A stretch of DNA of 64,000 bases from Ketobacter sp. (GTDB lineage: Bacteria; Pseudomonadota; Gammaproteobacteria; Pseudomonadales; Ketobacteraceae). Numbering within the stretch: position 1 is the first letter of the stretch; every line of letters starts with the position of its first letter. The notes below the pieces were generated by a model. That model did not search any database, was not told the origin of the DNA, and saw only the letters and a list, made by a program, of their open reading frames with translations. Both the position numbers and the translations under genes were made by a program. Of the stretch, positions 1 through 10,070 are shown piece by piece. The stretch lies in NCBI RefSeq assembly GCF_003671495.1, contig NZ_RCHN01000036.1, forward strand, positions 24,099 through 88,098. The letters are read 5' to 3'.

Positions 1-336
1 CACCGCTGTCATTTTCTGTTGGAGATTCTGATGCTGTACGGTGAGCCAACCAAAACCCTGTTGGCAGAACTGCTGGTGGTCACCCCGCGCACCCTGCAAC
101 GTCACCTGGAGCGGGAAGGCACCACCTTCAGAGCATTATTGGATACGCTGCGCCAACGCCTTGCCGCCTCTCACATCGCGAACCCGGAGCTCAACAGCGA
201 AGACATCGCGTTTCTGCTGGGCTATCAGGATGCGGCCCATTTCTTCCGCGCCTTCAAACGCTGGTTTGGCGTGCCACCGGGGCAATACCGGCAGACGCAC
301 TATCCTGAACGGCCGTCAGAGCAACCATCACCGTAG
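1..336 (+). CDS. AraC-family transcriptional regulator, C-terminal end (partial)
   Basis: The reading frame is open to the left edge, so the start lies outside the window and only about 111 residues are visible. They form most of an AraC/XylS DNA-binding domain: a first helix-turn-helix with the segment VTPRTLQRHLEREGTTFRAL, then a second with DIAFLLGYQDAAHFFRAFKRW and the family ending GVPPGQYR. The sensory N-terminal domain is not visible, so the effector is unknown. It runs convergently toward the formaldehyde-detoxification genes, with 37 bases between the stop codons. Family assignment is confident; the target is not known. Confidence 0.85.
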   Translation, partial: HRCHFLLEILMLYGEPTKTLLAELLVVTPRTLQRHLEREGTTFRALLDTLRQRLAASHIANPELNSEDIAFLLGYQDAAHFFRAFKRWFGVPPGQYRQTHYPERPSEQPSP

Positions 337-373
337 CCATCACCGCAACCGCCGCCCGCCTCCACTGCGCCGG

Positions 374-1210
374 TTACTGCAGAAAGCCCCGGTGATAACG
401 GAGATGGGATTCCATAAAAGAGGCAATGAAATAATAACTGTGGTCGTAGCCTTCACGACGATTCAACGTCAGACTGACGCCGGTGTTGTCACAGGCGTTC
501 TGCAATAATTCCGGTTTCAGTTGTCCGTGCAAAAAGTTGTCCGCCAGCCCCTGGTCCACCAGGATGGGTTTGTCGAAACCATTTTGCTCCAGCAACGCCA
601 CCGCGTCGTATTCCAACCACAGCGCACGATCCTCCCCCAGATACCCGGTCAGGGCTTTTTCACCCCAGGGGCATTGCATGGGCGCGCAGATGGGGGCAAA
701 GGCGGATACCGACTTGTACTGCTGTGGATTCTTCAGTGCCAGGGTCAGGGCGCCATGCCCCCCCATGGAATGGCCCATGATGCTTTGACGTGACATATCC
801 AGCGGGAACTCCGCGCCAATCAATGCCGGCAGTTCCTGCTGTACATAGTCATACATTCGATAATGTGTGGCGTAGGGTTGCTGGGTTGCGTTCACATAAA
901 AGCCCGCCCCCAAACCGAAATCCCAGGCACCATCCGGATCATCCGCCACCCCGTCACCCCGCGGACTGGTATCCGGTGCCACTAACGCTAAACCCAATTC
1001 TGCCGCCACCCTTTGCGCGCCAGCCTTGGTGACAAAATTCTGGTCTGTACAGGTCAAGCCGGAGAGCCACCAGACCAGTGGCACCGCCCCCTGCTCGGCC
1101 TGGGGCGGCAAAAACAGGGAAAACACCATCTCACACTGACAACGGCTGGAGTAATGTTTGATGCGCAGCTGGCGGCCATCAAAACAACGGACGTCTTCCA
1201 AAATTTCCAA
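374..1210 (-). CDS. fghA: S-formylglutathione hydrolase
   Basis: Hydrolyses S-formylglutathione to formate and glutathione, the second step of glutathione-dependent formaldehyde detoxification. It is an alpha/beta hydrolase: the nucleophile elbow GHSMGG lies near residue 148, the family segment SGLTCTDQNF near residue 50, an acid candidate in VDQGLADNF and the catalytic histidine in YDHSYYF near the end. I chose a TTG start at 1210 because a strong Shine-Dalgarno sequence (AAGGGGAGG) sits six bases before it; a longer frame to 1231 would put that site inside the gene. This gives 278 residues, usual for the family. It lies 23 bases after frmA and is probably cotranscribed with it. Confidence 0.92.
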   Translation of the reverse strand: MEILEDVRCFDGRQLRIKHYSSRCQCEMVFSLFLPPQAEQGAVPLVWWLSGLTCTDQNFVTKAGAQRVAAELGLALVAPDTSPRGDGVADDPDGAWDFGLGAGFYVNATQQPYATHYRMYDYVQQELPALIGAEFPLDMSRQSIMGHSMGGHGALTLALKNPQQYKSVSAFAPICAPMQCPWGEKALTGYLGEDRALWLEYDAVALLEQNGFDKPILVDQGLADNFLHGQLKPELLQNACDNTGVSLTLNRREGYDHSYYFIASFMESHLRYHRGFLQ

Positions 1211-1233
1211 GGTATGCCTCCCCTTAGTCAAAA

Positions 1234-2373
<1,140 letters not shown>

Positions 2374-2512
2374 CTATATAAACAGTGACCGCCGATCCAG
2401 CCGGAGTGTGCATTTCAACCGGTTAAATTTAAACCCTATGCTAAACTCAATAGATAAGGGATTCACCTTTTTCGTTCCCAAACACGAAAATTAATCAAAT
2501 GAGCAGAATGGA

Positions 2513-3781
2513 ATGTCTCGCACTACATCCTCAATTACCCTAATCTGCGCCCTGCTACTGGCCAGCATGCCAGACCTGAGCCGGGCTGACACCATTGAGC
2601 AACAGCGCTTCCGTATCAGTGGCTTCGGCACCCTCGGTGCGGTAAAAAGTGGCGATGAAATTCTCGGTTTCACCCAGGGCTTGTACCAGGAAGGCGTTTT
2701 CGACGGCGATTGGTCCTATAAATCCAACTCCAATCTGGGCCTGCAACTGGATGCCAACTTCAACAATCGCTTTTCCGCCACTTTCCAGCTGGTGGCCAAG
2801 GAGCGGGTGGAAAACGGTCTTGAGGAAAGCCTGGAGTGGGCGTTCCTGCGTTTCCGGGCCACGCAATCCGTTACGCTCAGGGCGGGACGTCTAGGACCCA
2901 GCAATTTTATGCTGTCCGATTATCGCAATATCGGGTTTGCCTATCTATGGGTGCGACCGCCCACCGAGTTTTACAATATTCTGTCCTTCGATTACATAGA
3001 CGGAATGGACGTAGCGTATTCCACCCCCCTGGGAACCGGCACCGCCTCCGCCAAGTTTCAGGTAGGCAAAACCTCCAGCACGTTCGCGCGCAGTGACAAC
3101 CGCTATGACGTCAAGATCAATCCGATCTATCTGGGCACCCTGGTTTGGGAAAATGACCTTTGGCAAACTCAGGTGAGCGCTGCGCTGATCGAATTTGACA
3201 GCGACAAATACGTTGCCGGAACCCAGCAATTGGCAGAGCTGCTGGAAGGCGTTGGCGGGCTGTGGCCGGCATCGCAGAGTTACCTGGATGGCATGGAATC
3301 CGATGGCAGGCACACCCGATACTACTCCTTCGGCATTGCCTACACTCCGGAAAACTGGCAGATCCAATCTGAAATGAGCTACATCGACACCAACGTGGAA
3401 CTCTACGGCTCCCTGCGTACCGGCTACCTGAGCGTGGGCCGGCACATTGGCCCCACCACCGCGTATGTAATGCTGGCCAAAGCTGAACGGGGCGAAGACC
3501 GGAAGACAATCGAACCCGCCCCGGCCGTCGGCCCGCCCCTGCAACCTTTGCTGGATGTCCTCCAGGTGAATACCCAGTACGTCTATGACGCCACCCAAGT
3601 AAATCAGCAGAGCGCGTCCCTGGGGTTGCGCTGGAACATCCTGTACAACCTGGCGGCCAAAACCCAATGGGATCGCACCTGGGTTGAGGCCTACGGTGGC
3701 GGCTTCTGGGATCAGAAAGCGATCCCCACCGAAGACGCCACCATCGACACCTTTACCATTAACCTTAACTACGTGTTTTGA
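2513..3781 (+). CDS. Outer-membrane porin-like beta-barrel protein
   Basis: A 422-residue protein with an N-terminal signal peptide (likely cleavage after SRA, about residue 25). The mature part is rich in alternating aromatic and polar strands and ends NLNYVF, with the terminal phenylalanine typical of outer-membrane barrels. An opening segment FRISGFGTLG and an ordered series of strand-like blocks resemble general and anion-selective porins, but substrate cannot be read from sequence. It overlaps or abuts the next gene (stop 3781, next ATG 3784), which suggests one operon with the binding-type protein and the diguanylate cyclase downstream. It could instead be an uncharacterised DcaP-like or OprO-like barrel. 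Confidence 0.7.
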   Translation: MSRTTSSITLICALLLASMPDLSRADTIEQQRFRISGFGTLGAVKSGDEILGFTQGLYQEGVFDGDWSYKSNSNLGLQLDANFNNRFSATFQLVAKERVENGLEESLEWAFLRFRATQSVTLRAGRLGPSNFMLSDYRNIGFAYLWVRPPTEFYNILSFDYIDGMDVAYSTPLGTGTASAKFQVGKTSSTFARSDNRYDVKINPIYLGTLVWENDLWQTQVSAALIEFDSDKYVAGTQQLAELLEGVGGLWPASQSYLDGMESDGRHTRYYSFGIAYTPENWQIQSEMSYIDTNVELYGSLRTGYLSVGRHIGPTTAYVMLAKAERGEDRKTIEPAPAVGPPLQPLLDVLQVNTQYVYDATQVNQQSASLGLRWNILYNLAAKTQWDRTWVEAYGGGFWDQKAIPTEDATIDTFTINLNYVF

Positions 3782-3783
3782 CG

Positions 3784-4209
3784 ATGCAGAAGCTATTCAA
3801 TATCGCAATGCTCAGCATACTGCTCCTCGTCGCGGCCCGGGCACCGGCTGGCATCGTGGTCATTGTGAATAATGAAAATCCGGTGTCCGAACTGAGCAAG
3901 CGGGAAATCATCGATCTTTACATGGGCCGTAATCTGTATTTCTCCGATGGCAAACTGGCCCTGCGCCTGGATCACCCGCCCACCTCCGGTGAGCGGGAAC
4001 AGTTTTACCAGACCCTGGTAAAGAAATCCGTTGCCCAGATGAACGCTTACTGGGCCAAGCTGCTGTTTACCGGTCGGGCCTCGCCACCGTTGCTGATGGG
4101 CGACAGCGAGCAATTACTGGATACCGTGCGCAACAATCGCAACGCCATTGGCTACATCGACGAAAGCAACCTGGATGACAGCGTCAAGGTGGTTGGGCGT
4201 GTCGATTAA
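3784..4209 (+). CDS. Small periplasmic phosphate-binding-like protein
   Basis: A 141-residue protein with a signal peptide (hydrophobic stretch residues 4-22). The mature part resembles one lobe of PstS-type periplasmic binding proteins: IVVIVNNENPVSELSKREI followed by a segment with YMGR, a region around FYQTLVKKS, and NAIGYIDES near the end. It is far shorter than a full PstS (about 320 residues), so it is probably not a transport component. An upstream TTG in frame at 3778 is less likely than ATG 3784. It sits between a porin and a membrane GGDEF protein and overlaps the latter, suggesting that it is a sensory partner of the cyclase. Confidence 0.7.
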   Translation: MQKLFNIAMLSILLLVAARAPAGIVVIVNNENPVSELSKREIIDLYMGRNLYFSDGKLALRLDHPPTSGEREQFYQTLVKKSVAQMNAYWAKLLFTGRASPPLLMGDSEQLLDTVRNNRNAIGYIDESNLDDSVKVVGRVD

Positions 4210-5776
4210 CACCCGTTCCTCATTGGCGTATCAGGCAGGCCTCTCCATTTTGTTGGGCGCTCTGTTGCTGACCTTGTGCTTTTCGTTTTACTTCTACGAT
4301 CGCACCTATCGGGAACAATTGCAGACCGCAGACCAGCAACTGCAGCAGCTGTTCGATACGGTGGAAAACAGTGCCGCCGTGGCAGCCTACCTGGATAACG
4401 ACGAGATCGCTCTGGAAGTGGCCCGCGGCCTGTCCAGAAACGATATTGTCTCCGCCGCCATGGTCACCAGCCTGACCGGGATGCAGGCCAGCAGCGGAAC
4501 CGAGTTGTCCATGACCTCCCCTGGCATCAAATCCTTTGCTCTGGAATCCCCCTTTATCAGTGGCGACACGGTGGGCAGCATCACCATGCTGCCCAACCAC
4601 GACCTGATCAAAGCCTCTGCCCAAACTGCCGCCTGGCGCCATGTGTTCATCACGTCGATCCAATCCCTGGCACTGGTGGCCCTGGCCATCTTTCTGGTAC
4701 ACCGCAATCTCAGCGCCCCCATCAAACGCCTGGCCGGACAGCTTCACATCATTCCCCCGGGCAGCAAGGAGCGCCTGCAATGCCCCCGCAATCATGAGCA
4801 TGATGAGATCGGTTTGTTGATCAAGGATACCAATCGCCTGTTAACGGCCACCCAGAACACCCTGGACGGAGAACGCCGCCTGCGGGAATATGCAGAATCC
4901 CTTGAGCGTCAGTTCCGTTTGATTTTCGAAAAAGCCAGTTGCGGTATTGCCCTGGTGAACGCGCACGGCAAAATCCTCATGCACAACCCGTCCCTGGAAC
5001 ACATGCTGAATATCACATCCACTCAAATTGATATAAAAAACGCCACGTTCCACAGTTTTTTTGCCGACCCCGACCAGGTGCGAACCCTGCTGGAACGGGC
5101 TCACCACGCCAACAATCCCGTCACCAAAGATCTGCAGCTAAAACCCACCCATGATGAAACCCGCTGGCTCAACAGCCTGATCTCCAAAGTCACTGACGAA
5201 GATGGCGAAATGATTGTGGAATGCATTCTCTACGACATTTCGGAGCGTACCGCCCGTGAGCAACAAACCCAGTTTGAAGCCGAACGTGATCCACTGACTG
5301 GCTTATACAATCGCCGGGCCGGTTTTCGCAAAATTGAAACTGCGCTGCAGCAGGCCAAGGAAACCAGCTCCCGCTGTGCCTTCATCCTGGTGGATCTCGA
5401 CAAATTCAAACCCATCAATGATAACTATGGACACGATGCCGGGGATGTGGTGTTGAAGACAGTGGCCCATCGACTCAGCAGCCACTTGCGCCAGCATGAC
5501 ATCGTCATCCGCTGGGGAGGAGACGAATTCCTGATTATCGTGGAGCAGGTGAATCATTCTGCCCGCATTGCCGAAAAGCTTTTAAAAACGCTGCAGGATG
5601 ACATCGACCTGGGTGACGGCCAGCAGGCCAGTATTGGTGCCAGTATCGGCATCAGCCTGTTCCCCGATCACGGCGACCAGATTGAGGACCTGATCCAGCG
5701 GGCAGACGTGGCCATGTATCAGGTAAAAGAAAGCGGCCGCAACCACTACGCGTTTTACGCTACCGCCCAGGCCTGA
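4199..5776 (+). CDS. Membrane-bound PAS-GGDEF diguanylate cyclase
   Basis: Predicted to make cyclic di-GMP at the inner membrane. In order: a transmembrane helix near residues 10-30, a periplasmic sensory region of about 120 residues, a second helix (SLALVALAIFLVH), a HAMP-like stretch beginning LSAPIKRLAGQL, a PAS-type domain and a C-terminal GGDEF domain. The catalytic motif RWGGDEF is intact, the domain opens with DPLTGLYNRR, and the inhibitory-site RxxD (RQHD) lies five residues before GGDEF. I chose GTG 4199 because AAGGTGG precedes it by six bases; it overlaps the upstream gene by 11 bases. The frame could start at 4148. Overlap implies translational coupling with the small binding-type protein. 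Confidence 0.9.
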   Translation: MSINTRSSLAYQAGLSILLGALLLTLCFSFYFYDRTYREQLQTADQQLQQLFDTVENSAAVAAYLDNDEIALEVARGLSRNDIVSAAMVTSLTGMQASSGTELSMTSPGIKSFALESPFISGDTVGSITMLPNHDLIKASAQTAAWRHVFITSIQSLALVALAIFLVHRNLSAPIKRLAGQLHIIPPGSKERLQCPRNHEHDEIGLLIKDTNRLLTATQNTLDGERRLREYAESLERQFRLIFEKASCGIALVNAHGKILMHNPSLEHMLNITSTQIDIKNATFHSFFADPDQVRTLLERAHHANNPVTKDLQLKPTHDETRWLNSLISKVTDEDGEMIVECILYDISERTAREQQTQFEAERDPLTGLYNRRAGFRKIETALQQAKETSSRCAFILVDLDKFKPINDNYGHDAGDVVLKTVAHRLSSHLRQHDIVIRWGGDEFLIIVEQVNHSARIAEKLLKTLQDDIDLGDGQQASIGASIGISLFPDHGDQIEDLIQRADVAMYQVKESGRNHYAFYATAQA

Positions 5777-5777
5777 T

Positions 5778-6527
5778 TCAGCCACCGCAACAGACCGGGC
5801 ACTCCGGATTGCGTTTCACTTTGACATTACGCATGGTCATGGACAGCGCGTCCAGGATCAGCAGTCGCCCCACCAACGGTTCGCCCACTTGCGCGATCAC
5901 CTTGAGTGCTTCCGTCGCCTGGATACTGCCGATCAGACCCACCACCGGCGCCAGGACGCCATTGGTGGCACAGCGCCGATCCTCCTCCCCGGTTTCTTCA
6001 AACAAACAGCGATAACAGGGGCTGTGATCCAGGCGCGGATCATACACACTGACCTGCCCGTCCATCCGGATCGCCGCACCGGACACCAGCGGCTTGCGCA
6101 AACTCACGCTGACCCGATTCAGCAGAAACCGCACGGCAAAGTTGTCGCTGCAATCCACTATCAGATCGCAGGCCGCAACCAGACTCCCGGCGTTGTCCCC
6201 GGTCAGTTTGGTTGCCAGCGGAGCCACCTGACAATGGGGGTTGAGGGCGCTGATGGCCAGCGCCGCCGACGCCACCTTGTCCAGGGCAATACGATCCGTG
6301 GTATGGGCAATCTGGCGCTGCAGGTTACTCAAATCCACCTGATCATGGTCCACCAGGGTCAGCGTCCCCACGCCGGCAGCGGCCAGGTACATGGCCACCG
6401 GTGAGCCCAAGCCGCCCAGCCCCACCACCAACACATGCGCGGCCTGGAGTTTTTCCTGACCCGCGATATCCAGCTCCGGCAACATGATCTGGCGACTGTA
6501 GCGCAGCAGCTCTTCATCCGTCAGCAT
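5778..6527 (-). CDS. moeB: Molybdopterin-synthase adenylyltransferase (ThiF/MoeB/HesA family)
   Basis: Adenylates the C-terminal glycine of a ubiquitin-like sulfur carrier (MoaD or ThiS). The 249-residue protein shows the nucleotide motif [20 protein letters not shown], the following [15 protein letters not shown], the arginine/lysine-bearing region DRIALDKV and two zinc-binding CxxC pairs (CYRC and CPVC near the end). Lack of a rhodanese domain fits MoeB rather than a longer Uba4 form. It overlaps the end of prmC by 14 bases, so the two are probably translated together. MoeB versus ThiF cannot be settled because neither moa nor thi genes are adjacent. Confidence 0.88.
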   Translation of the reverse strand: MLTDEELLRYSRQIMLPELDIAGQEKLQAAHVLVVGLGGLGSPVAMYLAAAGVGTLTLVDHDQVDLSNLQRQIAHTTDRIALDKVASAALAISALNPHCQVAPLATKLTGDNAGSLVAACDLIVDCSDNFAVRFLLNRVSVSLRKPLVSGAAIRMDGQVSVYDPRLDHSPCYRCLFEETGEEDRRCATNGVLAPVVGLIGSIQATEALKVIAQVGEPLVGRLLILDALSMTMRNVKVKRNPECPVCCGG

Positions 6528-7395
6528 GTGTCTGTCCTCCGTTTGTGTGTGCCCGCCACTGCCCCAGGGTCACCCGGTCATTGTCTCCCAGATCCTGCAC
6601 CGTACGCACCTTGTCAAAACCACGCGCCAGCAACAAGGTCCGCACAGCGTCACCCTGATTGTAACCGTGCTCCAGCAACAGCCAGCCACCCGCATACAAA
6701 TGATCCGGTGCCTGCGCCACGATCTGCCGAATGTCATCCAACCCATCGACACCGGATACCAATGCCCGCAAGGGTTCATAGCGCACCCCCACACCCTGCA
6801 GGTGCTCATCCTCTGCTTCAATATAAGGCGGATTGGATACGATCAAATGGAAACGCTGGCCGGGCAAATTCTCAAACCAGGCACTTTCCACCAGTTGCAG
6901 CGGTATTGCCAGCTGCTGACTGTTACGCCCGGCCACCGCCAGTGCCGGACCATGGATGTCGGTGGCCGTCACCGACCAGGCCGGACGCTCATGGGCCAGG
7001 GCCAGGGCAATGGCCCCGGAGCCGGTGCCCAGGTCCACAACAGAGCGGGGCTCGGCACCGAACAGCAGCAAAGCCTGCTCAACCAACAATTCCGTATCCG
7101 GTCGTGGCACCAGAGTGTCTTCTGTCACACACAGGTCCAGGCTCCAGAATCCCTGTTGACCGGTGAGATAGGCCACCGGCTCCCCCGCGGCACGTCGCCC
7201 CACCAACTGCTGATAACGCAGCCGTTGCTCATCCGACACAGCCTGATCGGGCCACGCCCGCAACCAGGCACTGTTACGCTGAAGCACATGGGCTAACAAC
7301 CACTGACTGTCCACCTTGCAACTGGCCAGCAGTTCCGGCGCAGCCTGCGCCAGCGTCAACTCTCCCCACTGCAAACAGGCGGCAACGGTTTCCAT
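6514..7395 (-). CDS. prmC: Peptide chain release factor N5-glutamine methyltransferase
   Basis: Methylates the glutamine of the GGQ motif of release factors RF1 and RF2 using S-adenosylmethionine. The SAM-binding motif [15 protein letters not shown] and the diagnostic NPPY ([11 protein letters not shown]) are present; the N-terminal helical domain precedes them. The ATG at 7395 overlaps the prfA stop in a TGATG arrangement, so I prefer it to an in-frame TTG one codon earlier. Immediate position after prfA, its substrate gene, is a classic arrangement. Length of 293 residues is normal for the family. Confidence 0.95.
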   Translation of the reverse strand: METVAACLQWGELTLAQAAPELLASCKVDSQWLLAHVLQRNSAWLRAWPDQAVSDEQRLRYQQLVGRRAAGEPVAYLTGQQGFWSLDLCVTEDTLVPRPDTELLVEQALLLFGAEPRSVVDLGTGSGAIALALAHERPAWSVTATDIHGPALAVAGRNSQQLAIPLQLVESAWFENLPGQRFHLIVSNPPYIEAEDEHLQGVGVRYEPLRALVSGVDGLDDIRQIVAQAPDHLYAGGWLLLEHGYNQGDAVRTLLLARGFDKVRTVQDLGDNDRVTLGQWRAHTNGGQTHADG

Positions 7396-8477
7396 CAATC
7401 GTCTTCTGACAGGGCGGCCAATTGATCCGCCTGGTATTCATTAATCAGTGGCTGAATCACATCCCCCAACTCCCCCTCCATGACTTCTGAGAGCTTGTAC
7501 AAAGTCAGGTTAATGCGATGGTCGGTAACCCGCCCCTGGGGATAGTTATAGGTGCGAATGCGTTCCGAGCGATCGCCACTGCCCACCAGGTTACGACGGG
7601 CGTCACTGGTTTCCTTGTGCTGCGCATCCTGGGCGTGTTGCAACAGACGTGACTTCAACAGCGACATGGCCTTGGCCTTGTTCTTGTGCTGGGAACGCTC
7701 ATCCTGACACTCCACCACCACGCCGGAGGGAAGGTGGGTGATGCGCACCGCCGAGTCGGTGGTGTTAACGTGCTGGCCACCGGCGCCGGATGAACGATAG
7801 GTGTCGATCCGCAGATCCTCACTGCGCACCTCGATGTCCGTCACCTCATCCGCCTCCGGCAAAATGGCCACCGTACAGGCGGAGGTATGAATGCGGCCCT
7901 GGGATTCCGTTGCCGGCACCCGCTGCACCCGATGGGCACCGGACTCAAACTTGAGACGAGAATACACCTGATCACCAATCACCCGACAGATGATTTCCTT
8001 GAAACCGCCATGCTCGCCTTCGTTCTGGCTCACCACTTCAATTTTCCAGCCCTGGGTTTCCGCGTAACGGGAATACATGCGGAACAGATCGCCGGAGAAA
8101 ATCGCCGCCTCATCCCCACCGGTGCCAGCGCGAATTTCCAGGAACACGTTGCTGCCATCGAAGGGGTCTTTAGGCAGCATCAGTTTCTGCAACTCGACTT
8201 CCAGCTGCTCCCGCTTCTCCTCATTCACCGCCAGCTCTTCTTCGCCCATCTCCTTCAGATCCGGATCAGCGAGCCAACTCCTGGCCTCATCAATGTTTTT
8301 CAGCACCTGATCGTATTCACGGTAGCACTGCACTACCGGTTCAATTTCGGCGTATTCCTGGGACAGCTTGCGAAACTTGTTCTGGTCCGCAATCACTTCC
8401 GGCTGGCTCAGCAGCATGCCGACTTCCTCGTAGCGTTCACTGCGCCCGGCCAGCTTCATTTTCAAAGAGTCTTTCAT
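7395..8477 (-). CDS. prfA: Peptide chain release factor 1
   Basis: Terminates translation at UAA and UAG codons. The 360-residue protein contains the universal GGQ motif in [17 protein letters not shown] and the segment [12 protein letters not shown] before it. The stop-codon recognition PxT-type region follows that segment: [12 protein letters not shown] supplies the PAT of RF1. The gene starts 77 bases downstream of hemA and overlaps prmC. The order hemA-prfA-prmC is conserved in gammaproteobacteria. No frameshift site of the RF2 kind is expected or seen. Confidence 0.97.
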   Translation of the reverse strand: MKDSLKMKLAGRSERYEEVGMLLSQPEVIADQNKFRKLSQEYAEIEPVVQCYREYDQVLKNIDEARSWLADPDLKEMGEEELAVNEEKREQLEVELQKLMLPKDPFDGSNVFLEIRAGTGGDEAAIFSGDLFRMYSRYAETQGWKIEVVSQNEGEHGGFKEIICRVIGDQVYSRLKFESGAHRVQRVPATESQGRIHTSACTVAILPEADEVTDIEVRSEDLRIDTYRSSGAGGQHVNTTDSAVRITHLPSGVVVECQDERSQHKNKAKAMSLLKSRLLQHAQDAQHKETSDARRNLVGSGDRSERIRTYNYPQGRVTDHRINLTLYKLSEVMEGELGDVIQPLINEYQADQLAALSEDD

Positions 8478-8554
8478 ATCAAAATATCCTGTTGCGGCGT
8501 GGACCCGCCGGCGGCATAAGAGGTAATAAAAGGGAGTAACGCGATATGGCCCAG

Positions 8555-9823
8555 CTAATCCGGCTTATTGGGCTCGATGATACCCAACAATTGCTGGGCC
8601 CACTCAATTTGATCATTGCGGCCGTTCTCCGCCGCCTGCCTCAAGCCGGTGGTGGGCGCATGCATCACCTTGTTCATCAAGGCCCGGCTCATCCGCTGCA
8701 TAACCTCTTCCGGATCGGAGCCGGAGCGGATCTGTTGCAGCGCCCGTTCCAGCTCCGCCTGACGTACAGTCTCCAGCTTTTCCCGGTAGCCGCGAATCGC
8801 CTCCACCGCATCCAGACTCTTGAGGGAATCCATGTACTGGCTCATACAGGCGTCCACCAGAGTTTCCGCCTTGGAGGCCGCCTCCTGCCGTTGGCGCCGG
8901 TTTTCCTCCACCACCTGTTGCAGGTCATCCACGGTGTAAAGATACACGTCTGCCAGCTCCCCCACTTCCTCTTCAATATCGCGGGGCACGGCAATGTCCA
9001 TCATAAACATGGGCTTGTGTTTGCGCAGCTTCAACGCATGCTCCACCGCGCCTTTCCCCAGGATGGGCAGGGGGCTGGCAGTGGAAGAAATCACGATGTC
9101 CGCCTGGGGTAACGCCAGGGGAATGTCGCTCAGGGTGATGGCATGGCCGCGGAATTCCTCCGCCAGGGCATTGGCCCGGGACAGGGTGCGGTTGGCCACG
9201 GTAATGTGCTTGACGCCCTGCTCCACCAGATGGCGGGCCACCAGCTCCACCGTTTCACCGGCGCCGATCAGGAGGGCACTGGTGTCACTGAGATCCGAGA
9301 AAATACGCTTTGCCAGTTTGACCGAGGCGAAGGCCACCGACACCGGATTGGTGCCGATGCCCGTCTCTGTCCGAATCTGTTTGGCCGCGGAAAACGAATG
9401 CTGGAACAGGCGCCCCAGTTCCGGGCCCACGGTACGGGCCTCCTGGGCGGCGGAATAGGCAGTTTTGAGCTGCCCCAGAATCTGCGGTTCACCCAGCACC
9501 ATGGAATCCAGGCCACTGGCCACCCGCATCAAATGGCGCACTGCCGCCTCGTTCCAGAACTCATACACACAGCGGGAAATCTGCTCAACGGGCAGGGCGT
9601 GGTGCTGACCCAGCCAGGTCAGTAAAGAGGAGGAGTCTTCGTTATCCACGGAGCAGTACAGTTCCGTGCGATTACAGGTGGAGAGAATCGCCACCTCCCG
9701 CAGACGCGCCTGTTCCCGCACTTCGTTCAGTGCGCTACCGACCCGTTCCGGGGAAAATGCCAGTTTCTCCCGCATATCGACGGATGCGGTTCGATGGTTA
9801 ATGCCGTATGCGAGTAAAGCCAT
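8555..9823 (-). CDS. hemA: Glutamyl-tRNA reductase
   Basis: Reduces glutamyl-tRNA(Glu) to glutamate-1-semialdehyde, the first committed step of tetrapyrrole synthesis in the C5 pathway. The catalytic cysteine is in [12 protein letters not shown] near residue 50, the family segment [12 protein letters not shown] follows, and the NADPH-binding motif is [16 protein letters not shown]. Length of 422 residues is normal. It is divergent from the TPR lipoprotein-lolB unit, and prfA lies downstream on the same strand. Heme supply is relevant to the cytochrome oxidase genes later in the window, although they are not linked by operon. Confidence 0.97.
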   Translation of the reverse strand: MALLAYGINHRTASVDMREKLAFSPERVGSALNEVREQARLREVAILSTCNRTELYCSVDNEDSSSLLTWLGQHHALPVEQISRCVYEFWNEAAVRHLMRVASGLDSMVLGEPQILGQLKTAYSAAQEARTVGPELGRLFQHSFSAAKQIRTETGIGTNPVSVAFASVKLAKRIFSDLSDTSALLIGAGETVELVARHLVEQGVKHITVANRTLSRANALAEEFRGHAITLSDIPLALPQADIVISSTASPLPILGKGAVEHALKLRKHKPMFMMDIAVPRDIEEEVGELADVYLYTVDDLQQVVEENRRQRQEAASKAETLVDACMSQYMDSLKSLDAVEAIRGYREKLETVRQAELERALQQIRSGSDPEEVMQRMSRALMNKVMHAPTTGLRQAAENGRNDQIEWAQQLLGIIEPNKPD

Positions 9824-10070
9824 GGTACCGGTTCTGGCCCAAACAGGAGCCGCTAAACACCACCCTCTCTAAAAAGTGGCGCGATTATAACACAAGCACA
9901 GGGAGGCACCGCGAGAGATGAACGGTACCTTTGATACTGATCAAAGGGGAACAACCGACCGCCATTAGCATCTATAGTGATAAGAGCAGTCTGTGGATAA
10001 TTTCCTTGCATGGTTCCTGCATTCCTGCTTTTATTGAAGTTGACTCAGTGACAGGCGCGCCTGCATACGT

